Positions 8,595 to 14,849 of a stretch of 27,271 nucleotides of DNA are shown here, one piece after another. Within the stretch, counting starts at the first letter, position 1; each line of letters starts with the position of its first letter. Source of the stretch: a virus. The notes below the pieces were generated by a model. That model did not search any database. It was not told the DNA's origin and worked only from the letters and a program-made list of their open reading frames with translations. Position numbers and translations under genes: made by a program. Location: IMG/VR virus record IMGVR_UViG_3300032240_001630, positions 1 to 27,271 of that record; one strand, 5' to 3'.

Positions 8595-8844
8595 GTTGTA
8601 GTTCTTTGAGTGATTTGGTTATAAATACGAAAAATCCTTGTTCTGTAAGTTGTTTGTGTCGGTAGTGCTGAAGTTCAGAGACAACTCCATGTTCAGACTT
8701 TACCTCTACAAATATGGTAATTCCGAATTTGTGTATTTGAAGGTCTGGCCATCCATTCTTATTAGTTTGGATAATTTTGACAACTAGCCATCCTTCCTTT
8801 TCAAGCCAATGAATTATTTGGGATTGGATTTGTGATTCACGCAT
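8533..8844 (-). CDS. VRR-NUC domain nuclease
   Basis: Small stand-alone VRR-NUC protein of the PD-(D/E)XK superfamily, which in relatives acts on branched or flapped DNA. At 103 residues it is a bare catalytic domain. GWPDLQI holds Asp34, FVEVKSEHG holds Glu47 and Lys49 (the D...ExK site), followed by the family's ELQHYRHKQLTEQGFFVFI, a Q-x-x-x-x-x-x-L helix and final strand. Its 3' part overlaps the primase-helicase start by 62 bases, unusually long for a gene pair, indicating coupled expression. The likely role is processing replication or recombination intermediates alongside the primase-helicase. Confidence 0.92.
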   Translation of the reverse strand: MRESQIQSQIIHWLEKEGWLVVKIIQTNKNGWPDLQIHKFGITIFVEVKSEHGVVSELQHYRHKQLTEQGFFVFITKSLKELQHEFITISEKLRHQRLVGNLN

Positions 8845-8863
8845 AGAACCACAATATTAAGAA

Positions 8864-9082
8864 TTATTTTGTGAGCAAACGCTCTTCACCTGGTATGAAG
8901 TTGGTACCGGTGCCACCAACCTTATTTATAAAGTCTATTTCAACTTTAGCAGAATTAATAATGACCTGTGAAACTTCAGCAATTGCTTTAGCTCTATCCA
9001 GGTCCATTGGTTTTTCTTCATCTTGTAAAGCTTCAAGGGTAGCAAATAAATGGTTACGGAGATCCTCAATTTTGTTTCTCAT
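8864..9082 (-). CDS. small conserved-looking phage protein, unknown function
   Basis: A 72-residue acidic helical protein: RNKIEDLRNHLFATLEALQDEE, a linker with Met-Asp-Leu-Asp, AKAIAEVSQVIINSAKVEIDFI, and a glycine-rich tail GGTGTNFIP. The layout of two helices of the HLFA-LE and SQVI-NSAK kind is familiar from small phage replication-region proteins in Bacteroidota, but I know no assigned function. It overlaps the HNH gene by 17 bases. Its leader contains one copy of the early leader element AATTAAAA(A)CTAC five bases before the ATG, which supports this start. Confidence 0.75.
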   Translation of the reverse strand: MRNKIEDLRNHLFATLEALQDEEKPMDLDRAKAIAEVSQVIINSAKVEIDFINKVGGTGTNFIPGEERLLTK

Positions 9083-9689
9083 GTAGTGTAGTTTTTAATT
9101 TATTATTTAATTTGATTAATTGTTGTAGTTCAATTGGATATTTAGTAACGGTATTGCGAAGCATATTTTCACGCTTACTTATCATCTGCAGGTTATCAAT
9201 AGTAATGTTATATTTATCCTTATCCTTGAAAATAATAATATTGCCTTTAGGTATTGGTCCATTATGCTGCTCCCAGACAAACCTATGCTTTAATACGTAT
9301 TTTCCTTTTGCAATTCGCACGTATACATATCCATCCTTAGGATCTAATCTTTCATGGCCATCATATTTCATATTATGTGGCTCATTTCCTTTCTTAAACA
9401 TAGATACTTTTACACGCTCATATAATTCTTTGGACATTTTTTGTCCTTTATTATGTGAGATATTACCAGGTTTAAATCTTGATGAAGCACCCAAAACTTT
9501 CAGCTTCTCAGCTTCACGCTCTAAACATATTTTTATAAACTCAGGTGATTTTCTAACGTTTAAATTAATGGCCGCCTGATACACTGCTCTGTCTGATCTA
9601 TTAATGGCAGTAGCAATATCTTTTGTATATTTATCAGAGTAATTTAGTCTGACATACTCTAATTCTTCATTAGTCCATTTTCTTCTCAT
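9066..9689 (-). CDS. HNH endonuclease with N-terminal Myb/SANT-like domain
   Basis: Free-standing HNH endonuclease of the kind often called a homing endonuclease. The N-terminal 45 residues (KWTNEELEYVRLNY, then DIATAINRSDRAVYQAA) form a Myb/SANT-like DNA-binding helix set. The catalytic core is VLKHRFVWEQHNGPIPKGN with His135 and His142-Asn143, and NITIDNL (161-167) supplies the final Asn. It lies inside the replication operon, overlapping the helicase gene by 20 bases and the next gene by 17, so it is not simply inserted between intact genes with its own signals. It may be a genuine phage factor (for example in packaging or DNA processing) instead of a selfish element. Confidence 0.9.
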   Translation of the reverse strand: MRRKWTNEELEYVRLNYSDKYTKDIATAINRSDRAVYQAAINLNVRKSPEFIKICLEREAEKLKVLGASSRFKPGNISHNKGQKMSKELYERVKVSMFKKGNEPHNMKYDGHERLDPKDGYVYVRIAKGKYVLKHRFVWEQHNGPIPKGNIIIFKDKDKYNITIDNLQMISKRENMLRNTVTKYPIELQQLIKLNNKLKTTLHEKQN

Positions 9690-10932
9690 CTTTCTTAAAA
9701 TATGATAGTGTATAATTTTTTTTGTTTGTTACTGCTTTGTATATCCAATCCTCAATACCACCTTCAGCAAATACCCAGTGTACTTCTGCAGTTCTAGTTC
9801 TGTCCTTACTTTGTAATCTTGCTCTAACTTGGAAATAAGTAATGGCAGAGAAGTCAATATTAATGCAGATTAAAGCATCAGCACTGGATAAGTTAACACC
9901 TTCACGACCACTTACGAACTGAGAGATATAAATGCATGATATATCAGTCATATTGAACTGTTCTGCATCATTAGTGACTGATAAACCATGCATTTTGCAC
10001 GCTACTTCTATCATTATTGCCTCAGCTCTGAATTTATAGTAAATGGCTATTTTGCGCCCCTTAAACTTGTCTAGCACCCATTTTACTTTTGTATCATCTA
10101 GTATTAGGCCATCGTTGATCTCTGTTCCCGAATCGAATAATACAGTGCCTGAGTAAAGCTGATGTAATTTATTGAGAAGTTTGACCTCTGTGTCAGCCTC
10201 AATAACTTGGCCATCTTTACCGGTGACAACTTTGTCAATCCGTAACCTATTTGCAATCTGATATATCTTATCAGACATCTTTACATGATGTACAGTCTCA
10301 TGTACAAGCTCAGTAAAGCCAGCCTCTTCTTGTGTGTATGGTATGAATAGATGTTTGGTTGCATCTTCTATTTTCTGTTGAATTGCGTTACTATAATCGT
10401 TTATTTTCCGATTAAAGATATATTTTTCAGCAACTATTACATAATCTTTGGCCCATTTGTAAAAGTTAGGCTCAGGGAATGGTGAGAAGCTACTGACTGC
10501 GAACTGGTGATATAGCTGAGAATAAGACTCAGGAGATGGTGTACCGGATAAATAGATAATGGGTAAGTTCTTACACAACTTCTTTAGTTCTTGTGTTCTT
10601 AATGATGCGATAGGATACTGACCTAAGCTATGAGCTTCATCAATAATAAAAATATCAGCTTTGATGTCTTTAATCTTATGTAACGATTCAAAGTTGATAA
10701 GGTAGCATTTAAAATCACCTAAATAATTTTGCAAGTAATCCATCTCAACTGATGACATGGCTTTCTTTTTTGTCACAAATATTGCAACATTTGCCCCATA
10801 CTTCTTAACCGTCTCAAAAGCAGTAATGGTCTTACCAGTGCGCACCTGCATATTCAGATATGCAATTTTGTATTGTTTTAGCAATTCACAAGCTGCAGAT
10901 GATATGTCTATTTGGTATTGTCTTAGTTCCAT
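9670..10932 (-). CDS. SF2 (DEAH, SNF2-like) DNA helicase
   Basis: ATP-dependent DNA helicase or translocase. The 420-residue protein begins with a Q-motif-like LRQYQ, motif I VRTGKT (residues 30-35), motif II IIDEAH (96-101) and motif III LSGTPSP (128-134). The second RecA-like domain has SQFVSGREGVNLSSAD (motif V region) and ARLQSKDRTR (motif VI arginine fingers). The protein is compact and has no extra nuclease or zinc domain. It overlaps the genes on both sides by 10-20 bases. It probably serves replication or recombination with the nearby SSB-like protein and nuclease. Confidence 0.93.
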   Translation of the reverse strand: MELRQYQIDISSAACELLKQYKIAYLNMQVRTGKTITAFETVKKYGANVAIFVTKKKAMSSVEMDYLQNYLGDFKCYLINFESLHKIKDIKADIFIIDEAHSLGQYPIASLRTQELKKLCKNLPIIYLSGTPSPESYSQLYHQFAVSSFSPFPEPNFYKWAKDYVIVAEKYIFNRKINDYSNAIQQKIEDATKHLFIPYTQEEAGFTELVHETVHHVKMSDKIYQIANRLRIDKVVTGKDGQVIEADTEVKLLNKLHQLYSGTVLFDSGTEINDGLILDDTKVKWVLDKFKGRKIAIYYKFRAEAIMIEVACKMHGLSVTNDAEQFNMTDISCIYISQFVSGREGVNLSSADALICINIDFSAITYFQVRARLQSKDRTRTAEVHWVFAEGGIEDWIYKAVTNKKNYTLSYFKKDEKKMD

Positions 10933-11135
10933 AATGATAATTGTTGGTTTACTTCTTCAATAGTTTTATTTGTTATTGGTACTCTAATGTCTTTGGCTTT
11001 AATTTTTGTGATTTCTTCAATCATATTGCCATCATTTATTTTGCTGGCATATAATAAAGCACATTCACAAGCTTCTTCCCAAGTCAATGATCCAATAGTA
11101 AAAAATTCGGAGATAATTTTAGTAGTATTTTTCAT
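10923..11135 (-). CDS. small protein of unknown function
   Basis: A 70-residue protein with no family I recognise. It is predicted helical (SLTWEEACECALLYASKIND), has two cysteines, and lacks a membrane segment or signal peptide. Its ATG overlaps the stop of the upstream 71-residue gene as ATGA and its 3' end overlaps the helicase start by 10 bases, so it is part of a translationally coupled early set. Confidence 0.65.
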   Translation of the reverse strand: MKNTTKIISEFFTIGSLTWEEACECALLYASKINDGNMIEEITKIKAKDIRVPITNKTIEEVNQQLSLWN

Positions 11136-11347
11136 ATTGCTTGAATGTAATTTTTTAGCGCAATAAACAAGTTTTTTCTATCATCTCTGTCTTTGACATT
11201 TTCCACAATCATGACAAGTTCATGAAAAGCATCTGCACGCCTTTTGAAGTTTTCTTCAAACTCCTTATTTTTTATATCTTGATTGTCAGCTTCAACCTGA
11301 CGATTGGGATTTAAAACATCACCCATTACTTTGAATAAATCTTCCAT
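11132..11347 (-). CDS. small protein of unknown function
   Basis: A 71-residue charged helical protein (FEENFKRRADAFHELVMIVENVKDRDDRKNLF is its core, split here as a long amphipathic helix pair). No recognised family. It is the first gene after the tRNA-like locus. An exact 12-base leader element (minus strand AATTAAAACTAC, plus 11353-11364) lies five bases before its ATG, identical to the one preceding the first gene of the early operon, which supports both the start and early expression. Confidence 0.65.
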   Translation of the reverse strand: MEDLFKVMGDVLNPNRQVEADNQDIKNKEFEENFKRRADAFHELVMIVENVKDRDDRKNLFIALKNYIQAI

Positions 11348-11488
11348 CTTTTGTAGTTTTAATTGTTATAAATTTTGATTGTTTAAATATTGCTTTGAAT
11401 AACCTGGAGCCATTGCCTCTCCATAGATATGAGACATGGCCTTTCTTAAGAATATAGTTTAACATCTATTTTCGTTTATTTCGTTTAG

Positions 11489-11579
11489 CATCCAGTGAGG
11501 GATTCGAACCCTCATCTCTCACGATTAAAGCTGAGACGTTACCCTAGCCGATATTTATTCTCGATTACGCCAACTGGAT
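11489..11579 (-). tRNA. tRNA-like gene with enlarged D-loop; anticodon ambiguous (UUA or UAA)
   Basis: Read on the minus strand, a 7-bp acceptor stem pairs perfectly (ATCCAGT with ACTGGAT; an eighth C-G pair could be added). The T-arm is canonical, GAGGG-TTCGAAT-CCCTC. A D-stem of GCGT/ACGT (one G-U) closes a loop of about 27 bases that still has the conserved A at its start and GGTA at its end, so roughly 17 bases look inserted. The anticodon stem pairs TCTCA with TGAGA around a 10-base loop GCTTTAATCG; a 7-base loop needs one bulged G and then gives anticodon UUA, cognate to the stop UAA. A one-base shift gives UAA (Leu). CCA is not encoded. It may be a degenerate tRNA or one that is processed unusually. 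Confidence 0.6.
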
Positions 11580-11585
11580 GTCCTG

Positions 11586-11702
11586 TTACTTATTGACTTC
11601 ATTTATTATAATCAGTATCATTGCTATTGCTAGCAACATCACTAAAAAAATAGTCAGAATATCAAGAAACAACTGTTTCTGTTTAGTTTTCAACTTCTTC
11701 AT
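11586..11702 (-). CDS. 38-residue single-pass membrane protein
   Basis: Starts at an ATG (11700-11702) inside the end of the 87-residue gene and encodes a basic N-terminus (MKKLKTKQKQ) followed by a hydrophobic helix of about 20 residues (ILTIFLVMLLAIAMILIII). The frame is open further upstream to an ATG at 11789, but that longer form would run entirely within the neighbouring gene, and the short form has the proper basic-then-hydrophobic layout. Function unknown. Small membrane peptides of this kind in phage early regions can act on host envelope proteins, but nothing here shows that. Confidence 0.5.
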   Translation of the reverse strand: MKKLKTKQKQLFLDILTIFLVMLLAIAMILIIINEVNK

Positions 11703-11946
11703 TTTCGTATTGTTTACGGAAGTAATGGTTATGATCAGTGAATTTATATCCACCATCTTTTCTTGCGTCCATGACATTGGATTGGCCATCTAAGAAAGCA
11801 AGCTTAATTTGCTTCTGTTCTATATCTAATAACTCATTAGCTTTGCGAATAAGTTTAAGAAGCATACCAAATCTAATATCATTCTGATACATATTCAGAA
11901 GCTCTTTTTTCATCACTTCTATATGTTGTTCCATTGCAGTTTGCAT
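11683..11946 (-). CDS. small protein of unknown function
   Basis: An 87-residue helical protein (MEQHIEVMKKELLNMYQ, then LLKLIRKANELLDIEQ) with a polar C-terminus containing DHNHYFRKQYENEE. I do not recognise it. It comes right after a terminator and carries a leader element (AATTAAAAAACTAC, plus 11951-11966) four bases before the ATG, which suggests it heads a separately transcribed or processed unit with the 38-residue membrane peptide and the tRNA-like gene. Confidence 0.65.
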   Translation of the reverse strand: MQTAMEQHIEVMKKELLNMYQNDIRFGMLLKLIRKANELLDIEQKQIKLAFLDGQSNVMDARKDGGYKFTDHNHYFRKQYENEEVEN

Positions 11947-11967
11947 TATAGTAGTTTTTTAATTTAC

Positions 11968-11999
11968 AAAAAGTAAAGGCCACCATTAAGATGGCCTTT
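11968..11999 (-). terminator. intrinsic terminator after the SSB-like gene
   Basis: On the minus strand AAAGGCCATC pairs with GGTGGCCTTT (10 bp including one G-U) around loop TTAAT, followed by AC and five T. It lies nine bases past the stop of the SSB-like gene and separates the first early operon (14121-12008) from the next unit. The opposite strand lacks a T run after the hairpin. Confidence 0.8.
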
Positions 12000-12007
12000 G
12001 GTTTGGT

Positions 12008-12571
12008 TTAAAACGGCAGGTCATTAACACCACCATTTAGCTGTGGAATGATGTCATTATTAACCATATTCTCAAGGAACTCCATCATGTCGGAGTCATC
12101 CCAAGTAGTCTGGCCTTTAACTTTAATCTGCTTTAGTCCAGGACAATCATTAGGATTGTCTTTAGTGTAGGCCCATTTAATTGGTGTACCATTTTGACTT
12201 AAGAACATTGTAGTGCGCTTTTTGCCATCTACCTCAGTTGCCTTTGGTGTGAATGTTACAGGCTGGTTTAATTTGACATTAGGTAAGGCCTTAAGAAAGC
12301 TTGCGGCATAACCAGAAGAGTACTTAAATGATAGGATAACTGTCATAGTTCCATCATTTATCTCAACTTGCCACTCTTTACCATACTCGCTCTCACGAGT
12401 CGTAATGTTGGTTATTTTCCCCATCCAACCGTTGTAGTGTTCTTCATTAACCACACGACCATCTTTAGTAGTGCGCTGGACAGAAGAATTAGTTGGAGAT
12501 TGTACACGTCTGCAAATCCTACCATCACTGATGGTTAGATAGATGGCAGTAGAATTGTTGATTGCTCCCAT
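12008..12571 (-). CDS. SSB-like single-stranded DNA-binding protein
   Basis: Probable ssDNA-binding protein. The 187-residue protein has strand-rich OB-fold character (GWMGKITNITTRESEYGKEWQVEI, shown by alternating strands around residues 50-75; then GTMTVILSFKYSSGYAASFLKALP) and ends in the acidic tip GGVNDLPF, the kind of D-L/I-P-F tail that SSB proteins use to recruit partners. The tail and its place directly after a PD-(D/E)XK exonuclease argue for a replication/recombination role. Direct similarity to bacterial SSB is weak by eye, so it may belong to a phage-specific OB family. The gene is followed by a good terminator. Confidence 0.75.
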   Translation of the reverse strand: MGAINNSTAIYLTISDGRICRRVQSPTNSSVQRTTKDGRVVNEEHYNGWMGKITNITTRESEYGKEWQVEINDGTMTVILSFKYSSGYAASFLKALPNVKLNQPVTFTPKATEVDGKKRTTMFLSQNGTPIKWAYTKDNPNDCPGLKQIKVKGQTTWDDSDMMEFLENMVNNDIIPQLNGGVNDLPF

Positions 12572-12601
12572 TGTATTAATTAAGACAGTATGATGTCAGC
12601 A

Positions 12602-13354
12602 TTATAATTTATGAGTAATTTGATATGATTTTAATTTCGGTTGCATTTGTCCGTTCTGTGCTAACCATAGCTTATGCGTACATTGGAATAACTCCCAGTC
12701 ATTTGCTTCTTCTGTCTGATCACGAACAATCAGCTGCCATCCTGCACCTTGTATCTGGTCTTTTTTACCAGCTGTTCTAGTTTTAGCATTTAGCCATAAA
12801 ACTGCTACTTTATCGATTACATTTATAGAATGGTAATGCTCTTGCATAAGCTTCTTATAAGCCGCTAATTGACACCAATAATGCTCATAAACAGTATTAC
12901 TGGTCTTGATATCTACCAAAATGTTCTCTCCATTGATTTGTATTATTCTGTCAATGGTACCGGCAAAGCCAAGCTTAGGAGATATCATGTTAAACTCTGA
13001 GTGAATGATATCGAACTGGTAATTGTTTCTAAACTCTACATAACGCTCAAACATGGTCCACTCGTTAAGCTTGTAGCCAATATTACCTCCGTTATCTAAT
13101 AAGTTAACTTCTTCACCTGCATCATAACGCTCAGTTAGGCTATGCACTATTGATCCCCTTCTGCCAGCTTCATCACGAATCGTATCAGCTTCCTCACCCA
13201 CTTGCTTGAGCCATTGGAAGAAATGTGCATCCTTCGGATATGCGTTGAGAATTGTCGTGACTGATGGTACGTTGACTCCATCCTCTGTGGAGTAGAACCG
13301 GTTGTCTGTAAATGTGATTTGTTTGCTGTTGGTATCGATAAAATAATTTGACAT
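12602..13354 (-). CDS. PD-(D/E)XK exonuclease (RecB/Cas4-like)
   Basis: Nuclease of the PD-(D/E)XK superfamily in the RecB/Cas4-like group common in phage recombination modules. In 250 residues the motifs run: RGSIVHSLTE with His71, HSEF with Glu120, GFAGTIDRI with Asp135, LVDIKTSN with Asp148 and Lys150, and a QLAAYKKL motif helix (162-169). There are no iron-sulphur cysteines of the true Cas4 type, so this is more like the phage exonucleases. It lies 30 bases upstream of the SSB-like gene in the first early operon. No RecT/Erf-type annealing protein was recognised beside it. An overlapping 107-residue frame in this stretch is a shadow. Confidence 0.9.
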   Translation of the reverse strand: MSNYFIDTNSKQITFTDNRFYSTEDGVNVPSVTTILNAYPKDAHFFQWLKQVGEEADTIRDEAGRRGSIVHSLTERYDAGEEVNLLDNGGNIGYKLNEWTMFERYVEFRNNYQFDIIHSEFNMISPKLGFAGTIDRIIQINGENILVDIKTSNTVYEHYWCQLAAYKKLMQEHYHSINVIDKVAVLWLNAKTRTAGKKDQIQGAGWQLIVRDQTEEANDWELFQCTHKLWLAQNGQMQPKLKSYQITHKL

Positions 13355-13360
13355 AATTGG

Positions 13361-13549
13361 TTAATTTTTTGTTGTTGATGTATGGGATTTGATATGTGGT
13401 TCAATTGTAGTATGGATTCGACTATAGAACTCCATTTTTGCTTTTTCTTCTCTCTGTTTTTGTTCTTCATATTTAGAGATTTTATTACATTTGGAATTAT
13501 AATACCAGTAAGTTATCAATATGGATATCGTAATTATTAGTTCAATCAT
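13361..13549 (-). CDS. small N-terminally anchored membrane protein
   Basis: A 62-residue protein whose first 18 residues are hydrophobic (IELIITISILITYWYY), followed by a charged helical segment rich in Lys and Glu and a His/Thr-rich tail. It resembles a small N-anchored protein with a cytoplasmic or periplasmic coiled coil. Its ATG shares ATGA with the stop of the preceding gene, so it is coupled to it. Function unknown. Confidence 0.6.
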   Translation of the reverse strand: MIELIITISILITYWYYNSKCNKISKYEEQKQREEKAKMEFYSRIHTTIEPHIKSHTSTTKN

Positions 13550-13899
13550 ACATTAAAATATTTCATGAGTGATTGGATTGCGTTGTTGGTAATCTGATAG
13601 GCTTTATCAAAGTCGATATGTTTTACGCTGATATAATCATATAAATCTTCAACTACATCATCATAATGCATATTATTAAAATATTCATCCATTGATAATT
13701 GATAAGATTTAGATTGATAACTGCCTGTAGAGATATCATGAGTCTCGTAATATAATCTGTCGTATTTTTTCAAATAACGTTCAAACTTATGCTCATGTAT
13801 AACGATAGTATTTTCAGTGGTGAATTTATTTTCATCTATTTCAACAATGATGAAATCATCATCACGCTTCCAGCTTAGAATTTCGAAGAGTTTTTTCAT
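13546..13899 (-). CDS. early protein of unknown function
   Basis: A 117-residue protein rich in Tyr, Asp and His (YLKKYDRLYYETHDIS; later YFNNMHYDDVVEDLYDYI), acidic overall, with no membrane segment. I do not recognise a family. Its start lies 38 bases inside the 60-residue AT-hook-like gene and is preceded by a variant of the early leader element (GTAGTTT on the plus strand at 13910). The promoter-proximal position suggests an early host-interaction role, by inference only. Confidence 0.6.
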   Translation of the reverse strand: MKKLFEILSWKRDDDFIIVEIDENKFTTENTIVIHEHKFERYLKKYDRLYYETHDISTGSYQSKSYQLSMDEYFNNMHYDDVVEDLYDYISVKHIDFDKAYQITNNAIQSLMKYFNV

Positions 13900-14044
13900 G
13901 TCTTTTGATGTAGTTTAGTAATTTTAGTTTTGTTGTTTCAATACCGCCAATTCTGTCTATGCTTTGCTTTTCTAAATAAATCTGAATTGCAATTTTTCTT
14001 AGTTCAGGAGCAACTGGCTTTCTCCCTCGTTTTTCGGTTACCAT
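13862..14044 (-). CDS. small basic, AT-hook-like DNA-binding candidate
   Basis: A 60-residue basic protein starting VTEKRGRKPVAPELRKIA. The RGRKP core resembles an AT-hook or the basic start of small phage DNA-binding proteins. The remainder looks helical (KIAIQIYLEKQSIDR, then KLKLLNYIKRHEKTL) and could be a short helix-turn-helix. Its ATG overlaps the stop of the preceding 27-residue peptide (ATGGTAA), so the two are coupled. Being second in the early operon fits an early regulator, but no regulatory site for it has been identified. Confidence 0.6.
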   Translation of the reverse strand: MVTEKRGRKPVAPELRKIAIQIYLEKQSIDRIGGIETTKLKLLNYIKRHEKTLRNSKLEA

Positions 14045-14121
14045 TTAATAAAGTTTTCGATTAATAATGAGATGATGATGATGACTGTGACTGTGATTGC
14101 GTCTTGAGTTGACTTTTTCAT
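14038..14121 (-). CDS. 27-residue membrane peptide, first gene of the early operon
   Basis: Too short for most gene callers. It reads MKKSTQDAITVTV, a run of isoleucines, then SLLIENFIKW and TAA: a basic start and one transmembrane helix of about 17 residues. Support comes from a consensus promoter 30 bases upstream, an exact early leader element (AATTAAAACTAC, plus 14129-14140) seven bases before the ATG, and overlap of its stop with the next start. Function unknown. Confidence 0.55.
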   Translation of the reverse strand: MKKSTQDAITVTVIIIISLLIENFIKW

Positions 14122-14151
14122 GTTTTTAGTAGTTTTAATTAATTGATATGT

Positions 14152-14183
14152 CAAATCTATGATGACCTATTTTAATTACCAAA
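14152..14183 (-). promoter_or_regulatory. consensus Bacteroidota promoter for the early operon
   Basis: On the minus strand TTTG (14180-14183) is followed after exactly 20 bases by TAGATTTG (14152-14159), matching the Bacteroides -33/-7 consensus TTTG-N19-21-TAnnTTTG at every fixed base. Transcription would start near 14146 and read into the 27-residue peptide gene. It is the best promoter match I found in the intergenic regions. Confidence 0.8.
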
Positions 14184-14210
14184 TTTTTTTATAATTATTT
14201 AAAAAATAAG

Positions 14211-14219
14211 TTATCCACA
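14211..14219 (+). promoter_or_regulatory. consensus DnaA-box sequence TTATCCACA
   Basis: A perfect 9-base DnaA box beside AT-rich DNA (14160-14210) between the late terminator and the early promoter. It is a single copy and its last base overlaps the terminator T tract, so chance is possible; it could mark a DnaA-responsive promoter or a secondary origin. Confidence 0.3.
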
Positions 14220-14248
14220 AAAAAAGCCCAGTGTGGAAACACCAGGCT
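14219..14248 (-). terminator. intrinsic terminator of the late operon
   Basis: On the minus strand AGCCTGGTGT pairs with ACACTGGGCT (10 bp with two adjacent G-U pairs) around TTCC, followed by seven T. It lies about 35 bases beyond the endolysin stop codon and ends the long tail-lysis operon, isolating it from the early promoter downstream. Confidence 0.88.
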
Positions 14249-14282
14249 AAAACTACTGTAAAATCGTACACTCAAAAATTCC

Positions 14283-14849
14283 TTATTGTAAACAAAGATA
14301 AAACCTTTTACCGTATAAAGCAATAAGCTCTGCTCTATCATTACCATTAATTATCTTCCTGGCACTTACCCAATCCTCACGCTGATCATTAAAATAACGC
14401 TCTAAATTAACACCAGTAAATAATCCTTGAGTCATACCCTTAACAAGTATTTCAATTGATACATCCATCTTCATTACAAGCTCAGGATTACTTAATAAAT
14501 CAAGCTTTAATAACTTTCCAAATTTCTCATAATTATCATACCAGGTAAGCTGAACCAAACCACGTCCATAGTATAACTTATCTGGGAACTGGTATGGCTT
14601 AAGATTCATTTTAATTTTACGACCATAAGGCTTGCGTATTCCTTGACCAACTTCTTCAACCGGTTCAAATGCTCTACCTGTCTCATGATATACTGTAGCC
14701 AAGATATATGCTATCCATCTTAAATCGGTAATAAATTTATTACTTTCGCAGTATTCCACAATGGCCAGCATCCCCCTTAATTGATATGGTGTAACCTTAT
14801 TATAAAGATTATAAGATTTAAGCCTATTATGGAACGCTATTTCATTCAT
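14283..14849 (-). CDS. endolysin, GH19 chitinase/lysozyme-like
   Basis: Peptidoglycan-degrading lysis enzyme of the GH19-like fold. The 188-residue protein has the active-site helix YHETGRAFEPVEE (catalytic Glu56, second acid around Glu65), the YYGRGLVQLTWYDNYEKFG stretch (112-130, shown in two parts in the family as GRG and LTW-NY) and the closing ARKIINGNDRAE. There is no signal peptide and no separate cell-wall-binding domain, so it needs a holin to reach the wall. Its ATG overlaps the spanin stop as ATGA. It is the last gene of the late operon, directly before a terminator. Confidence 0.93.
   Translation of the reverse strand: MNEIAFHNRLKSYNLYNKVTPYQLRGMLAIVEYCESNKFITDLRWIAYILATVYHETGRAFEPVEEVGQGIRKPYGRKIKMNLKPYQFPDKLYYGRGLVQLTWYDNYEKFGKLLKLDLLSNPELVMKMDVSIEILVKGMTQGLFTGVNLERYFNDQREDWVSARKIINGNDRAELIALYGKRFYLCLQ

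Noticed and set aside
9112-9579. 155-residue plus-strand open frame with a leucine-rich sequence
   Set aside because: It is antisense to the HNH endonuclease gene and its hydrophobicity mirrors Asn/Lys-rich codons on the other strand.
9066-9689. HNH gene as an inserted homing element
   Set aside because: It overlaps both neighbours in a coupled operon, and the helicase and the downstream gene look complete, so there is no sign of a recent insertion.
11489-11580. UAA (ochre) suppressor tRNA pointing to a recoded genetic code
   Set aside because: Early genes end normally at TAA, including the 27-residue peptide, the exonuclease and the SSB-like gene, and I saw no gene interrupted by in-frame TAA. 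An active suppressor would damage these.
11586-11789. 67-residue version of the small membrane protein
   Set aside because: The additional N-terminal 29 residues run wholly inside the 87-residue gene; the internal ATG at 11702 begins a proper basic-then-hydrophobic peptide.
13147-13470. 107-residue minus-strand open frame
   Set aside because: It lies across the start of the PD-(D/E)XK exonuclease and the 62-residue gene in another frame, and has low-complexity Gln/Lys/Ser composition with no coupling to neighbours.
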